A stretch of DNA of 64,000 nucleotides from Flavobacterium sp. 1 (GCF_002797935.1 NZ_PGER01000001.1:4402001-4466000), one strand, 5' to 3'. Shown: positions 43,637-53,832, numbered from the stretch's first letter. Notes: generated by a model from the sequence alone, not told the origin. A program made the numbers and translations.

Positions 43637-45688
43637 ATGGAAAGACCTTCTTTCGCCATATATGATGCCTCGGCAGGTTCCGGAAAAACATACGCTCTTG
43701 TTAAAGAATATCTCAAAATTATTTTAACGGCACACAAGAATGACGCGTATCGAAATATTCTTGCCATTACGTTTACCAACAAAGCGGTTCACGAAATGAA
43801 AAGCCGGATCGTTGGCAGTTTGTCTGAATTTGTCAAAGAAGAGCCTAATTCCAAAGCATCAGATTTAATGCAGGATTTATCTGTGGATACAGGACTTTCC
43901 ATAATTCAGATTAAAATCAAATCCCAGCAAATCATCAAGCACATTATTCACAATTATGCCGCTTTTGATATATCCACGATTGATAAATTCACCCACAAAG
44001 TTATCCGGGCTTTTGCACACGATTTGGGATTGCCAATGACTTTCGAAGTGACTTTGGACACAGAAAACCTATTAACAGAAGCCGTAGATGCGATCATAGC
44101 GCAAGCGGGTGAAGATGAAACGTTAACTAAGCTGCTTATCGATTTCACGATGGAAAAAACCGATGATGATAAATCTTGGGATATTTCACGTGAAATTTTG
44201 GAAACGGGAAAATTAGTCCTTAATGAAAATAACCGAAATGAAATTACCCATTTTCACGACAAATCGATCAGTGATTTTATAGCCGTAAAAGAAAAATTAG
44301 TTCAAGTCTGTAAAGATTTGGAAAAAGAAAATGCAGCTCTTGCAAGTGAATTACTATCATTAATTGATAAAAATGCAATTGATTTAAAATCATTTTCCAG
44401 AGGAACTTTTCCCAATCATCTTCAAAGTATTGCGGATAGAAAATTCAATTCAAAAAACAAGATGTTTCGGGAGTTCGAAGATATTGCGATCAATAAAACG
44501 GCAAAAGACAGAGCTTTAATCGAAAATATTATTCCCGATTTGTTACAAAATCTTACGTTAGTTTATAAAAATTTCGAAAAACGAAATTTTTATAAAGCCT
44601 TCCTAAAAAACATCACACCTTTGTCATTGCTGAATACGGTTAGCAATGAATTGACAAAAATTCAAAACGAACAAAATGTACTTTCGATATCCGAGTTCAA
44701 TGCTATTATTCATCGCGAAATCCAAAATCAGCCCGCTCCTTTTATATATGAACGATTAGGAGAACGTTACCGTCACTTTTTTATTGACGAATTTCAGGAT
44801 ACTTCCGAAATGCAATGGCAAAATTTGATTCCGCTTATTGACAATGCGCTTTCAGGACAGGACGATTCAGGTCAAAAAGGAACTTTAATGATTGTTGGTG
44901 ATCCAAAACAATCCATTTACCGTTGGCGTGGTGGTAAAGCCGAACAGTTTATAGAATTGAGTAAAGATCAAAATCCGTTCAGTAATCCTGAAAAAAAACT
45001 GGAACATTTAGATAAAAATTATAGAAGTTATTCGCAAATAATCGAATTCAACAATGACTTTTTTCAATTATTGTCCAATGAATTCAGTAATGCAGATTAT
45101 AAAGATTTATACGAAAACCACAGTCGGCAAAAGATAAACAATAAGGCAGGCGGTTATGTAAATATTTCATTTTTACCAGAAATTGAATCTTCAGAAGAGG
45201 ATGAAGAGACATTGGATAAAACAGATTTATATGTTTTGGCTACGCTAAATACTATTCAAAAAGCTGTAAAAGATGGTTTTGAATACAAAGATATTGTAAT
45301 TCTGACCCGAAAACGAAGCCAAGGAATTGCTGTCGCCAATTATTTAACGGAGCAAAGCATTCCGCTCTTGTCCTCTGAAACATTGATGATTCAAAATGCA
45401 ACTGAAGTTCGGTTGATTATTCACATTTTAAAATATTTAAAGAATAGTTCGGATTTGGAGTCAAAGGCTTATTTTTTGCAGTATTTGGCAGATAATAAAC
45501 AAGATGAATTGCCTGTTCATGATTTTATAGCCAAAGGGATGGAATTGAGAGAGGAAGCAGCTTTCGAAAAGTGGCTTGAAAACTGTAACATAGAACTCTC
45601 ATTTCAAAACATTAGAAAAAAATCATTGTATGAAGCCGTTGAAATTATTGTTTCAAAATTCCTAGCCCCCCCGCCCCCGAAGGGGTAG
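43637..45688 (+). CDS. UvrD/RecB-like (AddA-type) helicase-nuclease, N-terminal part
   Basis: The first 683 residues of an AddA/RecB-family ATP-dependent helicase. Walker A is DASAGSGKTYAL at the N-terminus, motif II is FIDEFQDTSEMQW, motif III GDPKQSIYRWRGG and motif IV KLEHLDKNYRS. The start is ATG 43637; an in-frame TTG at 43571 is next to repeat copy D. The frame stops at 45688 inside an inserted palindromic element. The other half begins at 45720 in another frame. AddA unwinds broken ends for recombination; with this break the gene is either inactive, split, or has homopolymer errors. Confidence 0.85.
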   Translation: MERPSFAIYDASAGSGKTYALVKEYLKIILTAHKNDAYRNILAITFTNKAVHEMKSRIVGSLSEFVKEEPNSKASDLMQDLSVDTGLSIIQIKIKSQQIIKHIIHNYAAFDISTIDKFTHKVIRAFAHDLGLPMTFEVTLDTENLLTEAVDAIIAQAGEDETLTKLLIDFTMEKTDDDKSWDISREILETGKLVLNENNRNEITHFHDKSISDFIAVKEKLVQVCKDLEKENAALASELLSLIDKNAIDLKSFSRGTFPNHLQSIADRKFNSKNKMFREFEDIAINKTAKDRALIENIIPDLLQNLTLVYKNFEKRNFYKAFLKNITPLSLLNTVSNELTKIQNEQNVLSISEFNAIIHREIQNQPAPFIYERLGERYRHFFIDEFQDTSEMQWQNLIPLIDNALSGQDDSGQKGTLMIVGDPKQSIYRWRGGKAEQFIELSKDQNPFSNPEKKLEHLDKNYRSYSQIIEFNNDFFQLLSNEFSNADYKDLYENHSRQKINNKAGGYVNISFLPEIESSEEDEETLDKTDLYVLATLNTIQKAVKDGFEYKDIVILTRKRSQGIAVANYLTEQSIPLLSSETLMIQNATEVRLIIHILKYLKNSSDLESKAYFLQYLADNKQDELPVHDFIAKGMELREEAAFEKWLENCNIELSFQNIRKKSLYEAVEIIVSKFLAPPPPKG

Positions 45689-45752
45689 CTACTAAGATTG
45701 AGGAAAAGCTTACGTCTAGTTTGTCAGCTCCCCCTTCGGGGGCGGGGGGGCT
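45664..45752. repeat. GC-rich palindromic element inside the AddA-like gene
   Basis: A 22-bp arm at 45664-45685 (C7, C5 and GAAGGGG blocks) is the exact reverse complement of 45731-45752, around a 45-bp centre. It is far richer in GC than its surroundings. It introduces a stop and shifts the frame. One extra C in the C7 run and one extra G in the G7 run would give a continuous frame with a 30-codon insert. Confidence 0.85.
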
Positions 45753-46856
45753 TATGTTCAATATTTTCTGGACATTGTTTTAGAACGAGATGTTCGTAAT
45801 CAGGCCGGAATTTCAGATTTCTTGAATTATTGGGAGAAAAATTCGGAGAAATTTAGCATTCCTTCTCCCGAAGGTACAAATGCTGTTCGTATAATGACCA
45901 TTCATAAATCAAAAGGATTGGAATTTCCAGTTGTAATAATGCCTTTTGCCGAAGAAGACTATAATAGAAAACCGAAAGATAAGTTATGGCTTAACTCGGA
46001 AGAACAGGATTTTGACATGCCAAAAGTTTTAGTGGATAACAGTAGTGCCATTGAAGAATTTGGAGAAGAAGCTTCTGCGGTTTATAATCTAAAAAAACAG
46101 GAAGAATTGTTGGATAACATTAATGTATTGTACGTGGCTTTAACCAGGGCTGAAGAGCAATTGTACGTTATTTCTCAAAATATAAAGCTCAGAAAAGATG
46201 GAGAATATCCAAGTAATATGGCTTCATTTTTCATAAAATATTTGATACAACAAGGGCTTTACGATGAAGATCAATTAGAATATTCATTTGGGAGTTCAAC
46301 TAAGTTGTCTGCAAAAGAAAAACATATCGACACAACCAAAAACATTCCTATTGTTTCGGAAGTACTGAATCCCAAAAACATAAAAATAGCCCAAAGGGAA
46401 GCATTAATGTGGGGAACGCATCAACAGGAAGCTATTGAATTTGGTAATGTAATACATGAAATACTTTCTTTTATAGCAACAAAAAACGATGTGGAATTAG
46501 CAATTAATAAAGCAATTGAGAATGGATTAATTACAATACTTCAAAAAGATATTGTTTATAATGCAATTATTGAAATAGTGAATCATCAAGATTTAGTTGA
46601 GCATTTTGCTGAAGGAAATGAAGTTTTGAATGAAAAAACGATTATTCAAAAAGTAAGTGGTACTATTAAGCCCGACCGAATAGTAATTAATAAAGAAAAA
46701 GAAGTTTTTTTATTAGATTATAAAACAGGTCTTCCAAATCCGAAATATAAATATCAATTGGAAAATTACCAAATGGCTATTGAAAAAATGGGCTTCAAAG
46801 TGCTAAAAAAGGCGCTTGTGTATATAGGAGCCAAAATCGATGTAGTACATTTGTGA
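45720..46856 (+). CDS. AddA-type helicase-nuclease, C-terminal part
   Basis: The frame is open from 45720 and native-looking protein resumes at AYVQYFLDIVLERD (45750); the first ATG, at 45822, is internal to the family alignment. It contains helicase motif V (RIMTIHKSKGLEFPVVIMPFAEEDY), motif VI (VLYVALTRAEEQLYV) and a C-terminal RecB-like nuclease domain with HEILSFIA and the catalytic DYKTG. Without its own ribosome-binding start it would probably not be made unless the frame is restored. kbl follows 76 bp downstream. Confidence 0.8.
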   Translation, partial: FVSSPFGGGGAYVQYFLDIVLERDVRNQAGISDFLNYWEKNSEKFSIPSPEGTNAVRIMTIHKSKGLEFPVVIMPFAEEDYNRKPKDKLWLNSEEQDFDMPKVLVDNSSAIEEFGEEASAVYNLKKQEELLDNINVLYVALTRAEEQLYVISQNIKLRKDGEYPSNMASFFIKYLIQQGLYDEDQLEYSFGSSTKLSAKEKHIDTTKNIPIVSEVLNPKNIKIAQREALMWGTHQQEAIEFGNVIHEILSFIATKNDVELAINKAIENGLITILQKDIVYNAIIEIVNHQDLVEHFAEGNEVLNEKTIIQKVSGTIKPDRIVINKEKEVFLLDYKTGLPNPKYKYQLENYQMAIEKMGFKVLKKALVYIGAKIDVVHL

Positions 46857-46932
46857 AAAATTAAATAAATTGTCAACTAACGAAGTTTATTGCGCTTTCG
46901 CTTTTAAACTTTAAGATTTAAATCTCAATAAA

Positions 46933-48126
46933 ATGTACGGTAAAATCCAACAACACTTACAATCAGAACTTCAAACTATTGAAGAAAACGGAATTTTTAA
47001 AAAAGAAAGAATAATTACTTCATCACAAGGAGCCGAAATCACCATTTCGACAGGAGAAACGGTTTTGAATTTTTGTGCCAATAATTATTTAGGGTTGTCT
47101 TCACATCCGGAAGTAGTCCAAGCTGCTAAAGACGCTATGGATACTCATGGTTTTGGAATGTCGTCTGTTCGTTTTATTTGTGGAACGCAAGATATTCATA
47201 AAACATTGGAAAAAAAGATAGCCGATTTTTATGGAACAGAAGATACCATATTATATGCGGCAGCTTTTGACGCAAATGGAGGCGTTTTTGAGCCTTTATT
47301 TGGAGAAAACGATGCAATTATATCAGATAGTCTGAATCATGCTTCTATAATTGATGGAGTGCGTTTGTGTAAAGCTAGTCGTTATCGCTATGAAAATAGC
47401 AATATGGAGGATTTAGAACAACAATTGATTAAAGCAAATGAATCTGGAGTTCGTTTCAAAATAATTGTTACTGATGGCGTATTTTCTATGGATGGAGTTG
47501 TAGCTCCATTAGATAAAATATGTGATCTGGCTGATAAGTACGACGCTTTGGTTATGGTTGATGAATGTCATGCTGCAGGATTTATCGGGGCAACAGGAAA
47601 AGGAACGCTCGAGGCCAAAGGCGTTATGGGGCGTGTAGATATTATAACAGGTACTTTGGGAAAAGCCTTGGGGGGAGCAATGGGAGGATATACAACAGCT
47701 AAAAAGGAAATAATTGAGTTATTGCGTCAGCGTTCCAGACCGTATTTGTTTTCAAATTCATTGGCTCCAGCTATTGTTGGTGCATCTATAAAGGTATTTG
47801 AATTGTTAGAAAAGGATACTGTCCTAAGAGATCAGTTAGAGTGGAATACTAATTACTTTAAAAACGAAATGAAAAAAGCTGGATTTGATATAGTTGAAGG
47901 GGATTCGGCTATAGTGCCTGTAATGTTATATGATGCAAAATTAGCTCAAACGATGGCTAATGAGCTGTTGAAAGAAGGAGTATATGTAATAGGATTCTTT
48001 TTTCCAGTGGTTCCTAAAGAAAAAGCAAGGATTAGAGTACAGTTATCAGCAGCTCATACAAAAGAGCATTTGGATAAGGCAATTCGTGCTTTTATGGTCG
48101 TAGGACAAAGACTTGCAGTAATATAA
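46933..48126 (+). CDS. kbl: Glycine C-acetyltransferase (2-amino-3-ketobutyrate CoA ligase)
   Basis: A 397-residue PLP enzyme of the alpha-oxoamine synthase family, which joins threonine-derived 2-amino-3-ketobutyrate with CoA to give glycine and acetyl-CoA. Motifs: [14 protein letters not shown], the aspartate/histidine region [11 protein letters not shown] and the PLP lysine in [14 protein letters not shown]. Length matches Kbl (about 398). No tdh gene is next to it; it lies between the AddA-like and OmpA genes. Confidence 0.95.
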   Translation: MYGKIQQHLQSELQTIEENGIFKKERIITSSQGAEITISTGETVLNFCANNYLGLSSHPEVVQAAKDAMDTHGFGMSSVRFICGTQDIHKTLEKKIADFYGTEDTILYAAAFDANGGVFEPLFGENDAIISDSLNHASIIDGVRLCKASRYRYENSNMEDLEQQLIKANESGVRFKIIVTDGVFSMDGVVAPLDKICDLADKYDALVMVDECHAAGFIGATGKGTLEAKGVMGRVDIITGTLGKALGGAMGGYTTAKKEIIELLRQRSRPYLFSNSLAPAIVGASIKVFELLEKDTVLRDQLEWNTNYFKNEMKKAGFDIVEGDSAIVPVMLYDAKLAQTMANELLKEGVYVIGFFFPVVPKEKARIRVQLSAAHTKEHLDKAIRAFMVVGQRLAVI

Positions 48127-48171
48127 TTGTTAAAATTTCAATTTGCGAAGTGTTTTATTTAACAAATGATT

Positions 48172-48201
48172 TTGATATTACAGAAAATCGTTCTATTTTT
48201 G
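48172..48201 (+). promoter_or_regulatory. Promoter of the OmpA-family gene
   Basis: TTG (48172-48174), a 19-bp spacer and TATTTTTG (48194-48201) match the Bacteroidota consensus fully, with a leader of about 30 nt. Confidence 0.7.
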
Positions 48202-48237
48202 TTTGAAATTAACTAATTGTAAATAAAATAACAAAGT

Positions 48238-49665
48238 ATGAAACATCTTAACAAACTTTTAGTTGCTGTAACGATGGTGATGGGATTAAGCTCTCAAGCA
48301 CAAGACAGTAACAATAAATGGGCAATCGGTTTTGGAGTAAATGCGATTGACTACAGATCTAGTGCTGGTGATGACTTTACGAGTCATTTTGACCAACCAT
48401 TTAAGGTAAGTGACAACTGGAATATACTTCCTTCAGTTTCTTATATCAACGTTTCTAGATACGTAGGTAGTGGTTTTATAGTTGGACTTACTGGTTCAAT
48501 TAATAAAATTGATAAGTTCGTAACTGCTCCCAATGTTGTTGTAAATCCTGGAGATTTAATGTACTACGGTATTGATGCAACTGTTACTTATAGTTTTATG
48601 GAGTTAATTAAGTCTAAAGTATTAGAGCCTACATTAAGTGTTGGTGGTGGTTATACTTTCTTAGGAGATGAAAGCTACGGTACTGTTAATCCAGGAGTTG
48701 GATTAAATATTTGGTTTACTGAAAACGTTGGTCTTTCATTATTAGGGACTTACAAGAAATCTTTCGGAGACAGAACATATGCAGACGGAAAAACCCCAGA
48801 TGCTCCTTCTTACACTCAATATTCTGCGGGTCTTGTTTTCAAGTTTGGTGCTAAAGATACTGATGGAGACGGAATCTATGATAAAGATGACGCTTGTCCG
48901 GAAGTTGCAGGTTTAAAACAATTCAACGGTTGTCCTGATACTGATGCTGATGGTATCGAAGATTCTAAAGATAAATGTCCAACAGTTGCTGGTACGGCGG
49001 AATTCCAAGGTTGTGCTGATACAGATGGTGACGGTGTAGCTGATCCTGATGACGCTTGTCCTTCAGTTGCAGGTTTAAAACAATTCCAAGGTTGTCCTGA
49101 TACTGACGGTGACGGTGTAACTGATGCTTCAGACAAATGTCCTACAGTTGCTGGTCCTGTTTCAAATGGCGGATGTCCTGAATTAGATTCTGATAAAGAT
49201 GGTGTAATTGATAAAGAAGATGCTTGTCCTGCAGTACCTGGTCCTGCAAGTAATAAAGGATGTCCAGAAGTAACTGAGCAAGTATTGCAAGAACTTAAAG
49301 TACAAGCTAGAGCAGTATATTTTGTAACTGGTAAAGCTGTATTGGAGACTGCTGATAAAGGAGCTACAGATGGTAGATTAGAAGCGATTAAAGAAATCCT
49401 TAAAAACTACCCTAACGCTAAATTCGCTATAGAAGGTCACACAGATAATACTGGTAGTGCTAAAATAAACCAAAAACTTTCTGAAGACAGAGCTAAAGTT
49501 GTTATGGATAAGTTAATTGAAAAAGGTGTTAACCCTGCTAACTTAACTTCTGCTGGATTTGGTTCAACTAAACCAGTTGCTGATAACAAAACTAAAGAAG
49601 GTAGAGCACTTAACAGAAGAACTGAAATTAGACACATAGGAACAATATACGAAGGTAAATTGTAA
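48238..49665 (+). CDS. OmpA-family outer-membrane protein with TSP3 repeats
   Basis: A 475-residue protein. Signal peptide (ends at SSQAQ, about 21), an N-terminal 8-strand beta-barrel to about 200, five thrombospondin type 3-like calcium-binding repeats (DTDGDGVADPDDACP type, about 205-345) and a C-terminal OmpA domain that binds peptidoglycan (EGHTDNTGSAKINQKLSEDRA). The protein anchors the outer membrane to the wall. It is likely abundant given its strong promoter. A terminator follows directly. Confidence 0.93.
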   Translation: MKHLNKLLVAVTMVMGLSSQAQDSNNKWAIGFGVNAIDYRSSAGDDFTSHFDQPFKVSDNWNILPSVSYINVSRYVGSGFIVGLTGSINKIDKFVTAPNVVVNPGDLMYYGIDATVTYSFMELIKSKVLEPTLSVGGGYTFLGDESYGTVNPGVGLNIWFTENVGLSLLGTYKKSFGDRTYADGKTPDAPSYTQYSAGLVFKFGAKDTDGDGIYDKDDACPEVAGLKQFNGCPDTDADGIEDSKDKCPTVAGTAEFQGCADTDGDGVADPDDACPSVAGLKQFQGCPDTDGDGVTDASDKCPTVAGPVSNGGCPELDSDKDGVIDKEDACPAVPGPASNKGCPEVTEQVLQELKVQARAVYFVTGKAVLETADKGATDGRLEAIKEILKNYPNAKFAIEGHTDNTGSAKINQKLSEDRAKVVMDKLIEKGVNPANLTSAGFGSTKPVADNKTKEGRALNRRTEIRHIGTIYEGKL

Positions 49666-49686
49666 TCTAATTATCTAAATAATTTT

Positions 49687-49718
49687 AAAAAGCCATTCTT
49701 AATTGAATGGCTTTTTTT
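49687..49718 (+). terminator. Intrinsic terminator of the OmpA-family gene
   Basis: AAAAAGCCATTC (49687-49698) pairs with GAATGGCTTTTT (49705-49716), followed by more T. An in-frame TTG at 49703 of the next gene lies inside it, which argues for a later start there. Confidence 0.92.
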
Positions 49719-49729
49719 ATATTTATAAA

Positions 49730-52495
49730 ATGACAAATATTTCTTTTTTAGATAGAATTGCTACAGTAATAATATCAGAGTATTATAATAGAGTTGCTGA
49801 TACTATAGTGGTCTTGCCGAACAAACGGGCAAAAATATTTCTTGTTGAAGCATTAAAAAATCAAATAGAAGAGAATATATTTTCACCCGAAATAATTAGC
49901 ATCGAAGATTTTGTCCAAAATATTGCTGAGGTAAGAACAATTGATCCTATTGAATTGCTTTTCGAATTTTATGGGGTTTACTTGTCTATCACGGAGAAAA
50001 AGAATCAGCAGTCATTTGAGCTTTTTGCCAATTGGGCAAAAACACTTCTTCAGGATTTTAATGAAATTGATCGTTACTTATTAGATCCAGATCATGTTTT
50101 ATCTTACTTAAAGGATATTGAAGATATTAAAAAATGGGGTATTGAAGTCGAAAATAAAACCCAATTACTCGAAAATTACATTGATTTTTGGAAATTACTG
50201 CCCAAATATTACCAGTCTCTTTATGAACATTTACTAAAAAAGGGAATCGGATATCAAGGATTAATATATCGTGAAGCTGTAAAAAATATTGATAATTTTT
50301 CCAAATCGATAAAAAGCAAACAATTCATTTTTGCAGGTTTCAATGCCTTAAATGCTTCAGAGGAAAAAATAATTCAACATCTTATTGCTTCAGATCGGGC
50401 AAAAATTTATTGGGATGTCGATGTAACGTTTCTAAATGATCCTTACCATGACGCTGGCTTATTTGTGCGCCGTTTTAAAGAAAACTGGAAACATTATAAG
50501 TCAAATCCTTTTGAGTGGATAGTTGATGATTTTTCAGTGGTCAAAAATATTCAGGTGATAGGGACTCCAAAAACGATTGGTCAGGCGAAGATTGCAGGAA
50601 GTATTATAGCAAGTATCAGTAATGGAAATCCAAATGAATCTCTTGATAAAGTGGCTATTGTTTTGGGAGAAGAGAATCTGTTAATTCCGCTGTTATATTC
50701 TTTACCTGATACTGTTAGGGCTTTGAATATTACCATGGGATATTCCAGCAAGAATAACCCAGCTCAAATTCTGATTGCTAAATTGTTTAAAATGCACACT
50801 AATGCATTGTCAAGGAGCAATAACAACTATGTGTTTTATTATAAAGATGTTTTAGATATACTCACCCATCCGTTAATTGAGCCTTATGCTAACACAAGTG
50901 CGTTGGTTGGGATTATTAATAAAAACAATTATACTTTTATCAGCCATCATAAATTATTGGAATTAAATGATAATTCAAGTGATTTATTTTTGCTTGTATT
51001 CCAAAAATGGGAGAAAGGTTCTATTGCCGTTTTGGAAATAATCTCTAGTTTATTGCTGAAGGTTAAGAATAATTTGAGCAATGAAAATGAAGAAGAAAAA
51101 ATAGCCAAAACTTTTGTCTATGCCATTTTTAAAGTGATTAATAAACTCATTAATTACTATTTACAGCACAAAGAAATAGACACGATTGATACATTACATG
51201 CAATTTATAAACAAGTGATAGATTTGGCGGAAGTCTCTTTTGAAGGGGAACCTTTAAATGGACTGCAGATTATGGGTGTCCTTGAAAGCAGGGTTTTGGA
51301 CTTCGAGACAGTTATTATTACTTCTATGAATGAGGGCAAATTTCCGGCAGGTAAATCGCAAAATTCGTTTATCCCTTATGATGTAAAGCGTGAATTGGGA
51401 CTGCCAACTTTTAAAGAGAAAGACGCCATTTATACGTATCACTTTTATCATTTACTGCAGCGGGCCAAAAATATTTATTTACTTTATAATACCGAAAGTG
51501 AAGGTCTGGATGCTGGTGAAAAAAGCAGGTTTATTACCCAATTAGAAGTTGAGAAACAGCCTAACCATGCTTTAACCCATGAAATTTACAATGCAGTTTT
51601 GCCCGAAACGGCTTATCAGCCTATAAAAATCCCGAAATCGGAGAAAGTATTGTTGCGCTTGAAAGAAATAGCCGAAAAAGGCTTTTCTCCTTCGGCGTTG
51701 ACGAGTTATATCCGGAATCCGATTCAGTTTTATTTTCAAAAGATTCTTCGTATTAGTGAAGTGGAAGAAGTGGAGGAAAATATTGCTTTGAATACGTTGG
51801 GGACTATTATTCACGAGACTTTACGGGTTTTATATACCCCTTTCATTGGTAAATTTATTTCTGAAACAGATATTCAAAATTGTATCAAGCAAATTGATTC
51901 CGAAGTTTTGATTCAATTTAAATTGGTTTATAAAGAGGGAGAAATCAAAAAAGGCAGAAATTTGCTGGCTTTTGAAGTAGCAAAAAGAAATGTTTTTAAT
52001 TTCCTGAAAGTAGAATTAGAAAGCATTAAAAATGGTGATGCCATCAAGATTTTGGAGCTTGAAAAAACGTTCGAAAGAATGGTGCAACATCCAAGTCTCC
52101 CTTTTCCTGTTTTGATTAGAGGAAATGTGGACAGGATTGAAGAACGCAACGGAATCATCAGAATTATTGATTACAAAACGGGTAAAGTCGAAAAGACAAA
52201 TGTTACTCTTAAATCATGGAAAGGATTGACAGATGATATTAAAAACGATAAAATTATCCAGGTTTTGACGTATGCTTATATGTATGAGGAAAATGCCAAT
52301 GGTAAGCCTATTGAGGCGGGAATTATTTCTTTTAAAAACTTAAAGTCAGGATTTTTACCTTTTAATTTTAAAAAAGATAAAGAGAGTATTTCGATTATAA
52401 ACAATGAAATCCGGTTTAATTATTTAGAGCAAATTGTTTTGTTATTGCATGAAATTTCAGATGCAGCAATTCCTTTTGAGGAGAAAATTTTATAA
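49730..52495 (+). CDS. PD-(D/E)XK nuclease family protein (AddB-like)
   Basis: A 921-residue protein starting at ATG 49730 (MTNISFLDRIATVIISEYYN). It resembles the AddB subunit of the AddAB helicase-nuclease: an inactivated helicase-like N-terminus (VVLPNKRAKIF), then a RecB-type nuclease domain at the end with LGTIIHETLRVLY and RIIDYKTGKVE. The Fe-S cysteines seen in some AddB proteins are not evident. The likely partner is the AddA-like gene 3 kb upstream. If that gene is broken, this subunit would lack its partner. Confidence 0.85.
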   Translation: MTNISFLDRIATVIISEYYNRVADTIVVLPNKRAKIFLVEALKNQIEENIFSPEIISIEDFVQNIAEVRTIDPIELLFEFYGVYLSITEKKNQQSFELFANWAKTLLQDFNEIDRYLLDPDHVLSYLKDIEDIKKWGIEVENKTQLLENYIDFWKLLPKYYQSLYEHLLKKGIGYQGLIYREAVKNIDNFSKSIKSKQFIFAGFNALNASEEKIIQHLIASDRAKIYWDVDVTFLNDPYHDAGLFVRRFKENWKHYKSNPFEWIVDDFSVVKNIQVIGTPKTIGQAKIAGSIIASISNGNPNESLDKVAIVLGEENLLIPLLYSLPDTVRALNITMGYSSKNNPAQILIAKLFKMHTNALSRSNNNYVFYYKDVLDILTHPLIEPYANTSALVGIINKNNYTFISHHKLLELNDNSSDLFLLVFQKWEKGSIAVLEIISSLLLKVKNNLSNENEEEKIAKTFVYAIFKVINKLINYYLQHKEIDTIDTLHAIYKQVIDLAEVSFEGEPLNGLQIMGVLESRVLDFETVIITSMNEGKFPAGKSQNSFIPYDVKRELGLPTFKEKDAIYTYHFYHLLQRAKNIYLLYNTESEGLDAGEKSRFITQLEVEKQPNHALTHEIYNAVLPETAYQPIKIPKSEKVLLRLKEIAEKGFSPSALTSYIRNPIQFYFQKILRISEVEEVEENIALNTLGTIIHETLRVLYTPFIGKFISETDIQNCIKQIDSEVLIQFKLVYKEGEIKKGRNLLAFEVAKRNVFNFLKVELESIKNGDAIKILELEKTFERMVQHPSLPFPVLIRGNVDRIEERNGIIRIIDYKTGKVEKTNVTLKSWKGLTDDIKNDKIIQVLTYAYMYEENANGKPIEAGIISFKNLKSGFLPFNFKKDKESISIINNEIRFNYLEQIVLLLHEISDAAIPFEEKIL

Positions 52496-52499
52496 CAGA

Positions 52500-52796
52500 A
52501 TGAGTAAAAAATGGAACAATCTGTTTGAGTTTTTCAAAAGTACTCTCGCGGTTAATTTTGCTGTGAGTTTTTTTGTTTTTCTTTTTGGAGGATCAATAGC
52601 TTTTAATTATTCTGTACTCTCTTTTGGTTTTGTTTTAAGTTTGCTTTTCAAGGAAGTTAATGCTAAAAAAGAGTATGTGTTTTATTTTAACAATCAAATT
52701 TCTAGAATACAGCTTTGGCTTTTTTCTTGGGGTTTTACTTTTGTTTTTTTAGTAATTTCTGTTTTTGTTTTTAATTTGGTAAAGAAATTATTTTGA
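52500..52796 (+). CDS. Small membrane protein next to an ABC ATPase
   Basis: A 98-residue protein with about three hydrophobic segments (AVSFFVFLFGGSIAF, YSVLSFGFVLSLLF, WLFSWGFTFVFLVISVFVF) and a cytoplasmic N-terminus MSKKWNNLFEFF. It starts 4 bp after the AddB-like stop and its stop overlaps the start of the ABC ATPase gene, so the two are tightly coupled. It may be an unusual, very small membrane partner; the family is not recognised. Confidence 0.75.
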   Translation: MSKKWNNLFEFFKSTLAVNFAVSFFVFLFGGSIAFNYSVLSFGFVLSLLFKEVNAKKEYVFYFNNQISRIQLWLFSWGFTFVFLVISVFVFNLVKKLF

Positions 52797-53464
52797 AAAA
52801 ACATTTATTAGAGATTGACAGCGTTCAGAAATCTTTTGACAATAAAAACATATTGTCGGATGTTTACTTAAAATGCAATACAAAAGACATTATTGGACTT
52901 CTTGGCAGAAATGGTTCGGGGAAATCGACTTTACTTAAGATTATTTTTGGGACAACTGCAGCCGATTTTAAGTTTGTTAGAGTTGATGGTAGTGTTAAAA
53001 CCAAGACCAAAGATCTATTTGCAGAGATTAGTTATTTGCCTCAGGATAATTATATTCCTAGTGCATTTTCAGTAAAAAAAGCGATAAAGCTATCAGTTCA
53101 TAAAGAGAAGATTCCTGAGTTTTATGCTGACAAAATGATCTGCACAATGTTAGGTAAGAAAATTGCTCATTTGTCGGGAGGAGAATTACGTTATCTGGAA
53201 ATCAAAATTATTCTTAATAACTCTTCAAAATTTGTTTTGTTAGATGAGCCTTATAATGGTTTGTCTCCTTTGATAGTTGAGAAAGTAAATGAATTAATAG
53301 CTGCCAATTCTAAGACTAAAGGAATTATTATTTCGGATCATAATTATGAAAATGTAATCAAAGTATCTACAAAACTGGTTTTACTCAAAGAAGGCAAGGC
53401 ACACCATCTGCTTTGTAAAGATGAGTTGATAGAAAAAGGATATTTGAAAGAAGGAATGCTTTAG
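52793..53464 (+). CDS. ABC transporter ATP-binding protein
   Basis: A 223-residue ATPase starting at TTG 52793, overlapping the preceding stop by 4 bp. Walker A is GRNGSGKSTLL, signature LSGGELRYLE, Walker B FVLLDEP, and the switch His in SDHNYEN. The region between Walker A and the signature is short, and the usual permease is absent; only the small membrane protein is encoded beside it. A mutated partial duplicate of this gene lies at 54303-54585. Substrate unknown. Confidence 0.9.
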   Translation: MKKHLLEIDSVQKSFDNKNILSDVYLKCNTKDIIGLLGRNGSGKSTLLKIIFGTTAADFKFVRVDGSVKTKTKDLFAEISYLPQDNYIPSAFSVKKAIKLSVHKEKIPEFYADKMICTMLGKKIAHLSGGELRYLEIKIILNNSSKFVLLDEPYNGLSPLIVEKVNELIAANSKTKGIIISDHNYENVIKVSTKLVLLKEGKAHHLLCKDELIEKGYLKEGML

Positions 53465-53832
53465 ATTCTTTTGAAAAAGTCTGCTAAAACAGTTTCGGCT
53501 TGGCTTTCAATAGAGCTCATGTGTCCGCCCGAAAGAGTAATTAATTCAACTTCGGTGCTTTTTATTTGTTCCAAGTTTTCTTCATAATTTAGATAAAACC
53601 TCGTGGACCACATCGGCATTTTCTTTCATCGTTTGGATATAACCCAAACTTTCTGTTTCCCCATGCCCCCCAATAAATAGATGGTTATGATTTGGTATTT
53701 TTTACTTAATTCTGAAACATAGAAATCCCACATGGTTTTATTTTCCAAAAAGCCATGTAGCAAGACTACAATTGTTCCTTTTCCAGAATCTGAGTACGAA
53801 ATTTGCGTGTTTTTGTAGAGAATTTGATTCAT
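53465..53832 (-). pseudogene. Alpha/beta hydrolase pseudogene, internally deleted
   Basis: The start (minus strand from 53832) reads MNQILYKNTQISYSDSGKGT with the oxyanion motif LLHGFLENKTMWDF, then an extra-G frameshift near a G-run (53664-53670). GHGETESLGYIQTMKENADVV resumes in another frame. The central part with the GxSxG nucleophile is missing, and the frame jumps to NYEENLEQIKSTEVELITLS and SGGHMSSIESQAE up to the stop at 53463-53465. At least one frameshift and a large deletion show decay. Confidence 0.75.
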
